The notes under the pieces: generated by a model | What the model was told of the DNA's origin: nothing | Database searches by the model: none | The model's input: only the letters and a program-made list of their open reading frames with translations | Position numbers and translations under genes: made by a program | DNA from: Thermoleophilia bacterium | Lineage (GTDB): Bacteria; Actinomycetota; Thermoleophilia; RBG-16-64-13 | Assembly (NCBI GenBank): GCA_016929985.1 | Contig: JAFGIH010000408.1 | Coordinates: 1-11,919 of the forward strand | DNA length: 11,919 bases | Direction of reading: 5' to 3' | Part shown: positions 7,154 to 11,919 of the stretch, piece after piece | Numbering within the stretch: position 1 is the first letter of the stretch | Layout: each line of letters opens with the position of its first letter

Positions 7154-7741
7154 ATGGCTCTGATGAAGCTTGCAAGACACCGGCGGGGTGCAAAAGCCGG
7201 TGGACTCAGGGCGCTGTTGGCGGGCGCTGCCCTGGTGCTCGGGGTGGTCGCCCTCGCGGGATGCGGCTCGAGCGCGACGGCAGAGACGCGGCCGGACGCG
7301 ACGGAGTCTACCTCCTCCGCATCAACGGGCGGGTCAACGGGCGGGGGCGGGAAGCTGGACTTCTCGGGGAAGACCCTCGACGGGACGGACGTGTCCTTGG
7401 GCGGATACCGAGGGAAGCCGCTGGTACTGGCCTTCATGGCCAGCTGGTGAGGCTCCTGCGGGGAGGAAGCTCCCGAACTCGATAGGTTCTATCGAGAACA
7501 CAGCGACAAAGCAGAACTCCTGGTGATGGCCGTGAGCGACACCAAGGATGCAATGAAGCAGTTCCTCAAGGCCGGAGGCTGGGACTTCCCGGTGATGATG
7601 TGTCCCGACGAAGTCGCCATGGCATACGGGGTGCAATACATCCCCGCGGTGTTCGTGCTCGACTCCAGCGGGCAGATCGCGGCCAACCCCACCGGCCTTG
7701 TCAGCGCCGAAGACCTGGCGGAATTGGTGGAGGGCCTGTAG
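7154..7741 (+). CDS. TlpA/redoxin-like lipoprotein with in-frame TGA, probable selenoprotein (UxxC active site)
   Basis: Read through one TGA, this is a 195-residue lipoprotein. It has a basic N-terminus, a hydrophobic segment and the lipobox LAGC with C37, then a Ser/Thr/Gly linker (38-66). The thioredoxin-fold part starts at KLDFSGKTLDG. The strand PLVLAFMASW leads to TGA at 7448-7450 (residue 99), then GSC (C102), so the active site reads W-U-G-S-C where TlpA-type proteins have W-C-x-x-C. After the TGA the frame continues with EEAPELDRFY, the LLVMAVSD strand, and YGVQYIPAVFVLD with the cis-proline P164. It ends at TAG 7739-7741. Nothing else in the frame is disrupted. TGA is an ordinary stop in neighbouring genes, so general recoding is excluded. 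The start 3 bases after lgt (GAAGG 8 bases upstream) suggests co-transcription. Likely role: an outward-facing thiol/selenol oxidoreductase or peroxide-reducing protein. Alternatives are a sequencing error or a fresh nonsense mutation. Confidence 0.82.
7448..7450 (+). other. Putative selenocysteine codon (TGA)
   Basis: The TGA replaces the catalytic N-terminal cysteine of a CxxC motif and keeps the frame. The flanking residues are Trp98 before it and Gly-Ser-Cys after it. A TGC/TGT-to-TGA change at precisely this residue is the classic signature of a selenocysteine/cysteine pair among thioredoxin-fold proteins. Confidence 0.78.
7461..7496 (+). promoter_or_regulatory. Candidate bacterial SECIS region (two hairpins downstream of the TGA)
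   Basis: Two perfect hairpins follow the TGA. The distal one pairs CTCGATAG (7478-7485) with CTATCGAG (7489-7496), 8 bp, around the loop GTT (7486-7488), starting 35 bases after the TGA. The proximal one pairs GGGAG (7461-7465) with CTCCC (7470-7474) around GAAG, starting 15 bases after it. Bacterial SECIS elements lie inside the coding sequence, roughly 16-37 bases from TGA to apical loop, with G at the loop start. The distal hairpin fits; the proximal one is borderline. In the mRNA this would recruit SelB with Sec-tRNA and GTP. Confidence 0.6.
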
Positions 7742-7853
7742 AGAGTCATCGCTGGTCGGGACTGCCGGCGGCTGTCGAGCGCGGCAGGAACTGACCGGTT
7801 TGGCGAGACGTCCTAGCGCAGTCGGGGCTGGTAACCAGGACAGGGGGTAGGCC
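7742..7853 (+). other. Spacer between the redoxin and DUF4349 genes
   Basis: This 112-base spacer holds an imperfect hairpin: CTGCCG (7762-7767) pairs with CGGCAG (7782-7787) across a 14-base loop, without a T-tract. It also holds a short palindrome CTGGTAACCAG at 7828-7838 just before the GGGGG ribosome-binding site. Neither is strong enough to call a terminator or operator. No promoter elements were recognised. Confidence 0.3.
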
Positions 7854-9023
7854 ATGTCGACGCAAGAGAAGCGCAGGTCGTGGGCGGTCATTGCCGCCGT
7901 TCTCGTTCTCATCGGGGCGGCCACGATGGGTCTCGCCGGTTGCGGGGGCGAGGATGCAGCCACCACCACCGGTGACGATGGGCGCCCCGCAGCCACCCCT
8001 GTTACTGCCGCCCCTGCGGTCAGCACCACGTGGGCTGCGCCGGCGACGACGGTCGCGGGTGGCGCCGCGGGCAGCCACTACCAAGGTGAGTCCCCCGCCT
8101 ACGACTCGTCCTACGCGGGCTCCGACCAGGCGCTGGCCGCCTCACTCACGGCGATCGAAGCGGCTTCGGGCCAGAAGATCATCAGTGACGCCCAACTGGA
8201 AATAGAGGTCGAGCAGGGTAAGTTCCAGACCGTCTTCAACCAGGCCGTGGGTCTCGCGAACCGCTACGCGGGCTATCTGGTCAACTCCAACGCGCACGCC
8301 AGTGGCGAAGAAGACAGCATGAGAAGCGGCAGCGTGTCCATCAGGGTCCCGAGCAAGTCGTTCAATGACGCCTTCCTAGACGCGAGCAAGCTTGGCACTC
8401 TGAAGGATCAAGATCTGTCCGCAAATGATGTGACCGAGGAGTACGTCGATCTGCAGGCTCGCATCCAGAGCTCGGAAGCGAACGTGGCCTCGCTGCTCGA
8501 GCTGCTGGGCAAGGCCAAGACCGTCGACGAGATCCTGTACGTGAGGTCGGTGCTCAACTCCGCGCAGCAAGAACTGGAGTCGCTGAAGGGCCGCATGCGC
8601 TACCTGGAGGAGCACACCAGCTACTCCACCATCACTATGAGCATCTACGAGGTGGGCGTGGAAGCCGTGGACGAGGAGAGCTGGGGCTTCGTGGCCGCCC
8701 TCAAGGATGGGGCGCGCAATCTGGTGAAGGCCTTCAGCGCCATCGTGAGGGCTCTGGGCATAATCATCCCGGTCTTGATAGTAGTGGGCATAATCGCCTA
8801 CATCGTCTACCTGATCATCCGGGCGATCGCCCGGCGCAACCGGGCCCGTGAAGAGGCTCGGTACCAGCCGCGTCCCGAGCAGGGGTGGCGGCCGCAGCAG
8901 GGCTGGCCGGCAAATGCACAGCCGGGCGCTCCTCAGCAGGGCGGCGTGACGCCGGCTGCGCAGGCCGGCGCACCGGAACAGCAGGGTGCGGGTGAGCCGG
9001 GAGAGCCCGGCAAGCAGGGCTGA
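7854..9023 (+). CDS. DUF4349 domain-containing lipoprotein
   Basis: This 389-residue envelope protein has a type II signal peptide with lipobox LAGC (C30), followed by a Thr/Ala/Pro linker to about residue 75. The DUF4349 region runs from about 105 to 325. It starts with KIISDAQLEIEVEQGKF, has a VSIRVPSKSFNDAF strand region, a coiled-coil section (about 197-257, with DLQARIQSSEANVASLLELL) and TSYSTITMSIYE. A membrane segment (about 299-322, rich in Ile/Val) and basic residues follow, as usual for the family. The C-terminus is a Gln/Pro/Gly-rich cytoplasmic-type tail with PQQGW-like repeats. The function of DUF4349 is unknown. A protein held by both a lipid anchor and a C-terminal membrane helix would span or loop over the membrane surface. 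GTAGGCC with upstream GGGGG precedes ATG 7854. Confidence 0.88.
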   Translation: MSTQEKRRSWAVIAAVLVLIGAATMGLAGCGGEDAATTTGDDGRPAATPVTAAPAVSTTWAAPATTVAGGAAGSHYQGESPAYDSSYAGSDQALAASLTAIEAASGQKIISDAQLEIEVEQGKFQTVFNQAVGLANRYAGYLVNSNAHASGEEDSMRSGSVSIRVPSKSFNDAFLDASKLGTLKDQDLSANDVTEEYVDLQARIQSSEANVASLLELLGKAKTVDEILYVRSVLNSAQQELESLKGRMRYLEEHTSYSTITMSIYEVGVEAVDEESWGFVAALKDGARNLVKAFSAIVRALGIIIPVLIVVGIIAYIVYLIIRAIARRNRAREEARYQPRPEQGWRPQQGWPANAQPGAPQQGGVTPAAQAGAPEQQGAGEPGEPGKQG

Positions 9024-9044
9024 TCGCCCATAAGAGTCGCACGC

Positions 9045-9075
9045 CGCGGGGAGCACCGATGTGGTGCTCCCCGCG
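9045..9075 (+). terminator. Strong hairpin, probable terminator after the DUF4349 gene
   Basis: A perfect 13-bp stem (9045-9057 with 9063-9075, containing GGGGAGCACC and GGTGCTCCCC) encloses a GATGT loop, 22 bases after the stop codon. The following bases are C-rich and not T-rich, so it is a hairpin without the usual U-tail, a form often proposed in high-GC Actinobacteria. It insulates the ribosomal cluster from the lipoprotein genes. Confidence 0.65.
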
Positions 9076-9084
9076 CCCCCAGTG

Positions 9085-9138
9085 TATACTCCCCACTTCG
9101 CGCCGGGCTGTCCGATGGCGCGAGTACAATTCTATACA
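9085..9138 (+). promoter_or_regulatory. Candidate promoter region for rpsF
   Basis: After the terminator hairpin come three -10-like hexamers: TATACT (9085-9090), TACAAT (9125-9130) and TATACA (9133-9138). No clear -35 is seen for any of them. An inverted repeat TCGCGCC/GGCGCGA (9098-9104 and 9117-9123) lies between them and could be an operator or an RNA stem. A promoter is expected here because a strong hairpin lies just upstream. Confidence 0.35.
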
Positions 9139-9146
9139 GCACCCCT

Positions 9147-9168
9147 GCTCCGGCAGCGAGGCCGGGGC
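9147..9168 (+). promoter_or_regulatory. rpsF leader hairpin, possible S6:S18 autoregulatory element
   Basis: GCTCCGGC (9147-9154) pairs with GCCGGGGC (9161-9168), 8 bp with one G-T, around AGCGAG. An alternative fold puts TCCG in a tetraloop on the stem CTGC/GCAG (9145-9156). Many bacteria carry an rpsF leader bound by the S6:S18 complex through a CCG motif. The CCG here and the rpsF/rpsR operon make that plausible, but I cannot match the consensus fold by eye. Confidence 0.35.
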
Positions 9169-9180
9169 CGTCTAGACCGT

Positions 9181-9186
9181 AGGAGG
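9181..9186 (+). promoter_or_regulatory. Ribosome-binding site supporting the CTG start of rpsF
   Basis: AGGAGG is the strongest Shine-Dalgarno in this region. It lies 9 bases before CTG 9196. The in-frame TGA at 9187-9189 bounds the frame, and no ATG, GTG or TTG occurs in frame between it and GTG 9235. Confidence 0.75.
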
Positions 9187-9195
9187 TGACCCAAA

Positions 9196-9624
9196 CTGAA
9201 CAGCTATGAGCTGGTTCTGATTCTGCGCACTGATGTGACGGATGAAGAACGAACCACGGTGCTCGATCGCACCAAAGAGATCATCACGGGTGACGGAGGC
9301 GTCATCGTGAAGATCGACGAGTGGGGCAAACGGCGTTTGGCGTACGAGATCAAAGACTCCCTCGACGGCGTCTACTACATCTGGTACTTCCAGGCCACGC
9401 CCAAGACGCTCGACGAGGTGACCCGGGTTCTCGGCATCACCGACACCGTTCTCCGCTACATGCCCATCAAGCACGAAAAACCCTTTGGTCCGATGGCGCC
9501 TGCGGCCGCTCCGGCAGAGCCGACCGAGCCGGCCGCTCCGGCTGAATCGGCCGCTCCGGCTGAACCGGCCGCTCCGGCCGAACCGGCCGCTCCGGCTGAT
9601 CCGGCGCCTGTCGAAGAAGACTAG
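9196..9624 (+). CDS. rpsF: 30S ribosomal protein S6, apparent CTG start
   Basis: S6 binds with S18 to the platform of the small ribosomal subunit. From CTG 9196 the protein is 142 residues. NSYELVLILRTDVTDEER matches the S6 first beta strand and turn (the usual S6 opening is M-x-x-YE-x-x-x-ILRP). Then come GGVIVKIDEWGKRRLAYEIKD, the GVYYIWYF strand and VTRVLGITDTVLRYMPIK, all canonical. The first in-frame conventional start, GTG 9235, would delete the first beta strand, so it is rejected. The fold ends near residue 96. A tail of about 45 residues rich in Ala/Pro/Glu follows, built from tandem EPAAPA units and ending in acidic residues. Tails on S6 occur in several phyla but vary widely. The gene starts the ribosomal cluster, 15 bases before ssb. 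Confidence 0.93.
   Translation: MNSYELVLILRTDVTDEERTTVLDRTKEIITGDGGVIVKIDEWGKRRLAYEIKDSLDGVYYIWYFQATPKTLDEVTRVLGITDTVLRYMPIKHEKPFGPMAPAAAPAEPTEPAAPAESAAPAEPAAPAEPAAPADPAPVEED
9526..9597 (+). repeat. Four 18-bp tandem repeats encoding EPAAPA in the S6 tail
   Basis: Units begin at 9526, 9544, 9562 and 9580. They differ at only one to three positions from gaaccggccgctccggct. Each encodes E-P/S-A-A-P-A. Near-identity at the DNA level indicates recent expansion; copy number probably varies between strains. Confidence 0.85.
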
Positions 9625-9638
9625 TCGAAGGAGCAGAG

Positions 9639-10085
9639 ATGGCTCGTGGTATCGCACACGTGACTTTGGTAGGCAACCTGACCCGCGACCCCGAGCTCCG
9701 TCAGACCCCGAACGGCACCTCCGTGTGCCAACTGGGCGTGGCGGTGAACTCCTCGTACAAAGACGGCTCCGGCCAGTGGGTCGAGAAGCCCAACTTCTTC
9801 GACGTGGTGGTGTGGGGACAGCAGGGCGAGAACTGCGCCCGGTACCTCACGAAGGGCCGCCAGGTGGCGGTCGACGGCCGTCTCGACCAACGGACCTGGG
9901 AGGCCCAGGACGGCGGCAAGCGCAGCAAAGTCGAGGTCATCGCCGACACGGTGATGTTCATCGGCGGGCAAGGCGAGACGCGTGAGCCAGTCAACCGCGG
10001 AGGGGCCCAAGCCCCGTCCGGCGGCGCGGCTGCGCAAGATGATTTCAGAGATATCGATTTCGGGGGCGACGACATCCCCTTTTAG
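9639..10085 (+). CDS. ssb: Single-stranded DNA-binding protein
   Basis: SSB coats single-stranded DNA in replication, recombination and repair. The 148-residue protein has the OB fold at about 3-110: HVTLVGNLTRDPELRQTPNG, VCQLGVAVNSSYKD, the FFDVVVWGQQGENCARYLTKGRQVAVDGRL core and the final VMFIGG strand. A Gly/Ala/Gln linker leads to the acidic tip DDIPF (144-148), the conserved peptide that docks partner proteins. Length is typical; the linker is short. ATG 9639 has GGAG 6 bases upstream. Its place between rpsF and rpsR is the standard arrangement in Gram-positive bacteria and Actinobacteria. Confidence 0.97.
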   Translation: MARGIAHVTLVGNLTRDPELRQTPNGTSVCQLGVAVNSSYKDGSGQWVEKPNFFDVVVWGQQGENCARYLTKGRQVAVDGRLDQRTWEAQDGGKRSKVEVIADTVMFIGGQGETREPVNRGGAQAPSGGAAAQDDFRDIDFGGDDIPF

Positions 10086-10109
10086 TCGGGCCCCAAGGAG
10101 GTAGACACA

Positions 10110-10367
10110 GTGGCGAATCTCAAGAAGCCGCCGAGGCGCACACGGCCCACTACGGGCAACCGCCGGCGCAAGTACTGTTTTTTCTGCAAAGAAGGCGTAG
10201 AGCAAGTCGACTACAAGGATTTCGGCACGCTCAGGCGTTTCATGTCCGAGCGGGGCAAGATCCGCTCGCGTCGTACCACCGGCGCCTGCCGCCGTCATCA
10301 GCGGCAAGTGGCCGTGGCGATCAAGCGGGCCCGCGAGGTCGCGCTTCTGCCCTACAGCAGCCGCTAG
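10110..10367 (+). CDS. rpsR: 30S ribosomal protein S18, zinc-binding form
   Basis: S18 partners S6 on the 30S platform. The 85-residue protein has [20 protein letters not shown], the FMSERGKI motif and the [31 protein letters not shown] ending typical of S18. C23 and C26 with C60 and H63 form a CxxC...CxxH zinc site, so this is the zinc-containing (C+) paralogue type. Zinc-free S18 copies are used under zinc limitation in some Actinobacteria; none is visible here. The start is GTG 10110, with AAGGAGG 8 bases upstream. It lies 24 bases after ssb. Confidence 0.97.
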   Translation: MANLKKPPRRTRPTTGNRRRKYCFFCKEGVEQVDYKDFGTLRRFMSERGKIRSRRTTGACRRHQRQVAVAIKRAREVALLPYSSR

Positions 10368-10412
10368 AGCATCGCCGGCTCGCGCTTTACGTGAGATATA
10401 CGAGGAGTGACT

Positions 10413-10874
10413 ATGGAGATAATCCTACTTCAGGACGTTGACAAGCTTGGCGAGAAGGGCGAAGTGGCGACGGTGTCCGAAGGATACGCACGCAACTACC
10501 TCCTGCCGCGCAAGCTGGCGGAGAGGGCCACGCCGGGCCGCATCGCCCAAGTCCGCAAGATGATGGAAGAGAAGGTGGCGCAGGTCAGGCGCGAGGCTGA
10601 GCGGGCCGACGAGACCAGAGACCTGCTGTCCAAGACTGTGCTCACTGTCGCGGCCGCCGTGGGCACCGGCGACCGGTTGTTCGGGTCGGTGACCAGTCAA
10701 GACATCGCCGACGCCATCTATGCGGCGCGTAAGATCCGCATCGATAAACGCAACGTCGATCTGGAGGAGCCCATCAAGACGGCGGGTGCGCACATGGTCA
10801 AGGTGCACGTGCACGCCAGCGTCGAACCGGCCGAAGTGAAGGTCATCGTGGCCCCGGAGGAGCAGAAGGCCTAG
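10413..10874 (+). CDS. rplI: 50S ribosomal protein L9
   Basis: L9 binds 23S rRNA near the L1 stalk and limits frameshifting and hopping. The 153-residue protein has the N-terminal domain MEIILLQDVDKLGEKGEVATVSEGYARNYLLPRKLA (match to the L9 signature). A long connecting helix follows (about 45-75, rich in Glu/Arg/Lys). The C-terminal domain contains LFGSVTSQDIADAI and VKVHVHASVEPAEVKVIV. Length is normal. ATG 10413 is chosen because GAGGAG ends 5 bases upstream; the GTG at 10407 overlaps that site. The 45 bases between rpsR and rplI show no terminator. Confidence 0.97.
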   Translation: MEIILLQDVDKLGEKGEVATVSEGYARNYLLPRKLAERATPGRIAQVRKMMEEKVAQVRREAERADETRDLLSKTVLTVAAAVGTGDRLFGSVTSQDIADAIYAARKIRIDKRNVDLEEPIKTAGAHMVKVHVHASVEPAEVKVIVAPEEQKA

Positions 10875-10879
10875 CAGGG

Positions 10880-10940
10880 CGCTGAGAAGTGACGTCGCGC
10901 CGCCAGCGCATCTTGACGGCCGTGGCTTCGGTTCTCAGCG
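10880..10940 (+). other. Long-range inverted repeat in the rplI-dnaB spacer
   Basis: CGCTGAGAA (10880-10888) and TTCTCAGCG (10932-10940) are perfect 9-bp complements, 43 bases apart. The interior holds a small stem GCGC/GCGC (10897-10900 and 10906-10909). Together they form a closed structure filling most of the spacer, beginning 6 bases after the rplI stop. It has no T-tract. It could attenuate or process the transcript so that dnaB is made at a lower level than the ribosomal proteins. Confidence 0.5.
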
Positions 10941-10980
10941 GCCTCCTAGTCGCCTCGTCCCGGGGGAGAGAGGGGCGCTC

Positions 10981-11919
10981 GTGGAAATGAAGGCCGGCGG
11001 CGGAGGTAACGGAGGCCAGAGTCGGGACGACTACGTCCTGCCGCAGAACCTCGACGCGGAGTTGTCGGTCCTGGGCGCCAGCATGCTCACGCCCAACGTC
11101 ATTCCCGGCGTCAGCGAGATCATCCGGCCGCATCACCTCTACCGCCAGGCTCATCAGCGCATCTTCGAGGTGATCGAAGACCTCTTCTCGCGGGGCGAGC
11201 CGGTCGACCCCATCACCGTCTGCGAGGCGCTGGCCAACCGAGCCCTCCTGGAGGCAGTGGGCGGAAGGTCCTACGTCCACAGCCTGGTCACCGCCGTGCC
11301 GGCTGCGACCAATGCCCGCCACTACGCCGAGATCGTCAGGGAGAACTACTACCTACGCTCGCTCATCAGGGTGGGGGGCGAGATCACCGAGATGGCTTAC
11401 CAGCGGCAGCAGCCCCCGCTGGAGCTCATCGACCGGGCGGAGCAGATGGTCTTCGACATCTCCCAGACCCGAGTGACGGGCGACTTCGAACCATTCAGCG
11501 AGCTCATCGACGCCAACTACGCCGAGCTGGAGAGGGCCGCGACCGAAGGGCACTCCACCATCGGCTGTCAGACCGGCTTCCGCGACCTCGACGCCAAGAT
11601 CGGCGGGTTCCAGCCCTCGAACCTGGTCATCCTGGCCGCCCGCCCGTCGATGGGCAAGACGGCCTTCGCCCTCAACGTGGCCCGCAACGTAGCCGTGGAC
11701 CAGCAGAAGTCCGTGGCTGTGTTCAGCCTGGAGATGTCCAAGCTGGAGGTGGCCACCAGGATCATGTGCTCCGAGGCGCGCGTGGACCTGTGGCGGGTCC
11801 GCCAGAGTGTCATGCAGCCCAGGGACTGGAGCGACCTCGCCGCAGGCTGCACCGCACTGCATAACGCCCCCATCTTCATCGACGAAAGCTCCTCGCTCAA
11901 TCTCATGGAGATCCGGGCG
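10981..11919 (+). CDS. dnaB: Replicative DNA helicase DnaB, N-terminal 313 residues (3' end beyond the right edge)
   Basis: DnaB is the hexameric helicase that unwinds DNA ahead of the replication fork. The visible part has the N-terminal helical domain (LPQNLDAELSVLGASML at about 21-37, then VIPGVSEIIRPHHLYRQAHQRIFEVI and the NARHYAEIVREN motif near 120) and a linker. The RecA-like ATPase follows: TGFRDLDAKIGGFQPSNLVILAARPSMGKTA, with Walker A at 221-227 (RPSMGKT), then VAVFSLEMS and PIFIDESSSLNLMEIR. DnaB is usually about 450 residues, so about 140 are missing. The start is GTG 10981, with AGGGG 5 bases upstream; ATG 10987 is an alternative. The Walker A region, a common intein site in DnaB, is uninterrupted. 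Confidence 0.96.
   Translation, partial: MEMKAGGGGNGGQSRDDYVLPQNLDAELSVLGASMLTPNVIPGVSEIIRPHHLYRQAHQRIFEVIEDLFSRGEPVDPITVCEALANRALLEAVGGRSYVHSLVTAVPAATNARHYAEIVRENYYLRSLIRVGGEITEMAYQRQQPPLELIDRAEQMVFDISQTRVTGDFEPFSELIDANYAELERAATEGHSTIGCQTGFRDLDAKIGGFQPSNLVILAARPSMGKTAFALNVARNVAVDQQKSVAVFSLEMSKLEVATRIMCSEARVDLWRVRQSVMQPRDWSDLAAGCTALHNAPIFIDESSSLNLMEIRA

Noticed and set aside
7448..7450. The TGA as the end of a genuine short lipoprotein or a mark of a pseudogene
   Set aside because: The codon falls exactly on a catalytic cysteine, and the remaining 96 codons keep a clean thioredoxin-fold sequence with no frameshift or second stop. A random nonsense mutation would rarely hit that position. A sequencing error cannot be fully excluded.
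7154..7741. Genome-wide reassignment of TGA to an amino acid
   Set aside because: TGA closes trxA, the Zn-ribbon gene, lgt, the DUF4349 gene, hsp20 and the hydrolase in this same window.
7828..7838. Palindrome CTGGTAACCAG before the DUF4349 gene as an operator
   Set aside because: It is a single short 11-base palindrome with no second copy in the window. Chance occurrence cannot be ruled out.
7742..7853. tRNA-Sec gene or small RNA in the spacer after the selenoprotein
   Set aside because: No T-loop sequence (GGTTCGA type), acceptor stem or CCA-proximal pairing was found. Only weak inverted repeats are present.
9235..9237. GTG as the rpsF start
   Set aside because: It would delete the first beta strand of S6 (YELVLILR) and has no Shine-Dalgarno at a suitable distance.
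9526..9597. Tandem repeats as a CRISPR array
   Set aside because: The 18-bp units are directly adjacent without spacers and are in frame within the S6 coding sequence.
11641..11661. Intein at the DnaB Walker A motif
   Set aside because: The motif RPSMGKTAFALN reads straight through with no insertion. Other intein sites lie beyond the right edge and cannot be judged.

Overview
The window is chromosomal DNA from a high-GC bacterium, most likely a member of Actinobacteriota (possibly a deep-branching or anaerobic lineage). Supporting evidence is the uniformly G/C-ending codon usage, the rpsF-ssb-rpsR-rplI-dnaB gene order, a UPF0182 membrane protein with a Thr/Pro linker, a DUF4349 lipoprotein and several GTG starts. 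The lineage call is inference. I see no insertion sequence, phage gene, CRISPR array, tRNA or rRNA. No stretch longer than about 300 bases lacks a gene; the longest gap is the divergent spacer at 5470-5654.

Left part, minus strand (1-5469). One compact operon is read leftwards: a metallo-beta-lactamase-fold hydrolase, a very large UPF0182 membrane protein, an Hsp20 small heat-shock protein and the Lon protease, which runs off the left edge. The junctions are a TGATG overlap, an 11-base gap and an ATGA overlap, so the four genes are probably co-transcribed and partly translationally coupled. This joins a holdase chaperone and an ATP-dependent protease to an envelope protein of unknown function.

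Middle, plus strand (5655-9023). This stretch looks like a redox and lipoprotein section: thioredoxin, overlapping by one base with a small Zn-ribbon protein; then prolipoprotein diacylglyceryl transferase (lgt); then, 3 bases later, a lipoprotein with a TlpA/redoxin fold; then a DUF4349 lipoprotein. The redoxin gene carries an in-frame TGA at exactly the first position of its W-C-x-x-C active site (W-TGA-G-S-C). The frame then stays open, with good thioredoxin-fold features, to a TAG at 7741. A perfect 8-bp hairpin lies downstream of the TGA, at a distance and with a loop that fit a bacterial SECIS. The best reading is a selenocysteine-containing (UxxC) extracytoplasmic redoxin that ordinary gene calling would split in two. 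The lgt gene just upstream encodes the enzyme that would lipidate it.

Right part, plus strand (9196-11919). This is the replication/ribosome cluster rpsF-ssb-rpsR-rplI-dnaB, with dnaB cut by the right edge. A strong hairpin (9045-9075) separates it from the lipoprotein gene upstream. rpsF appears to start at CTG (9196), the only plausible initiator upstream of its first beta strand and correctly spaced from AGGAGG. It ends in an Ala/Pro/Glu tail built from 18-bp tandem repeats. The rplI-dnaB spacer can form a long-range stem.
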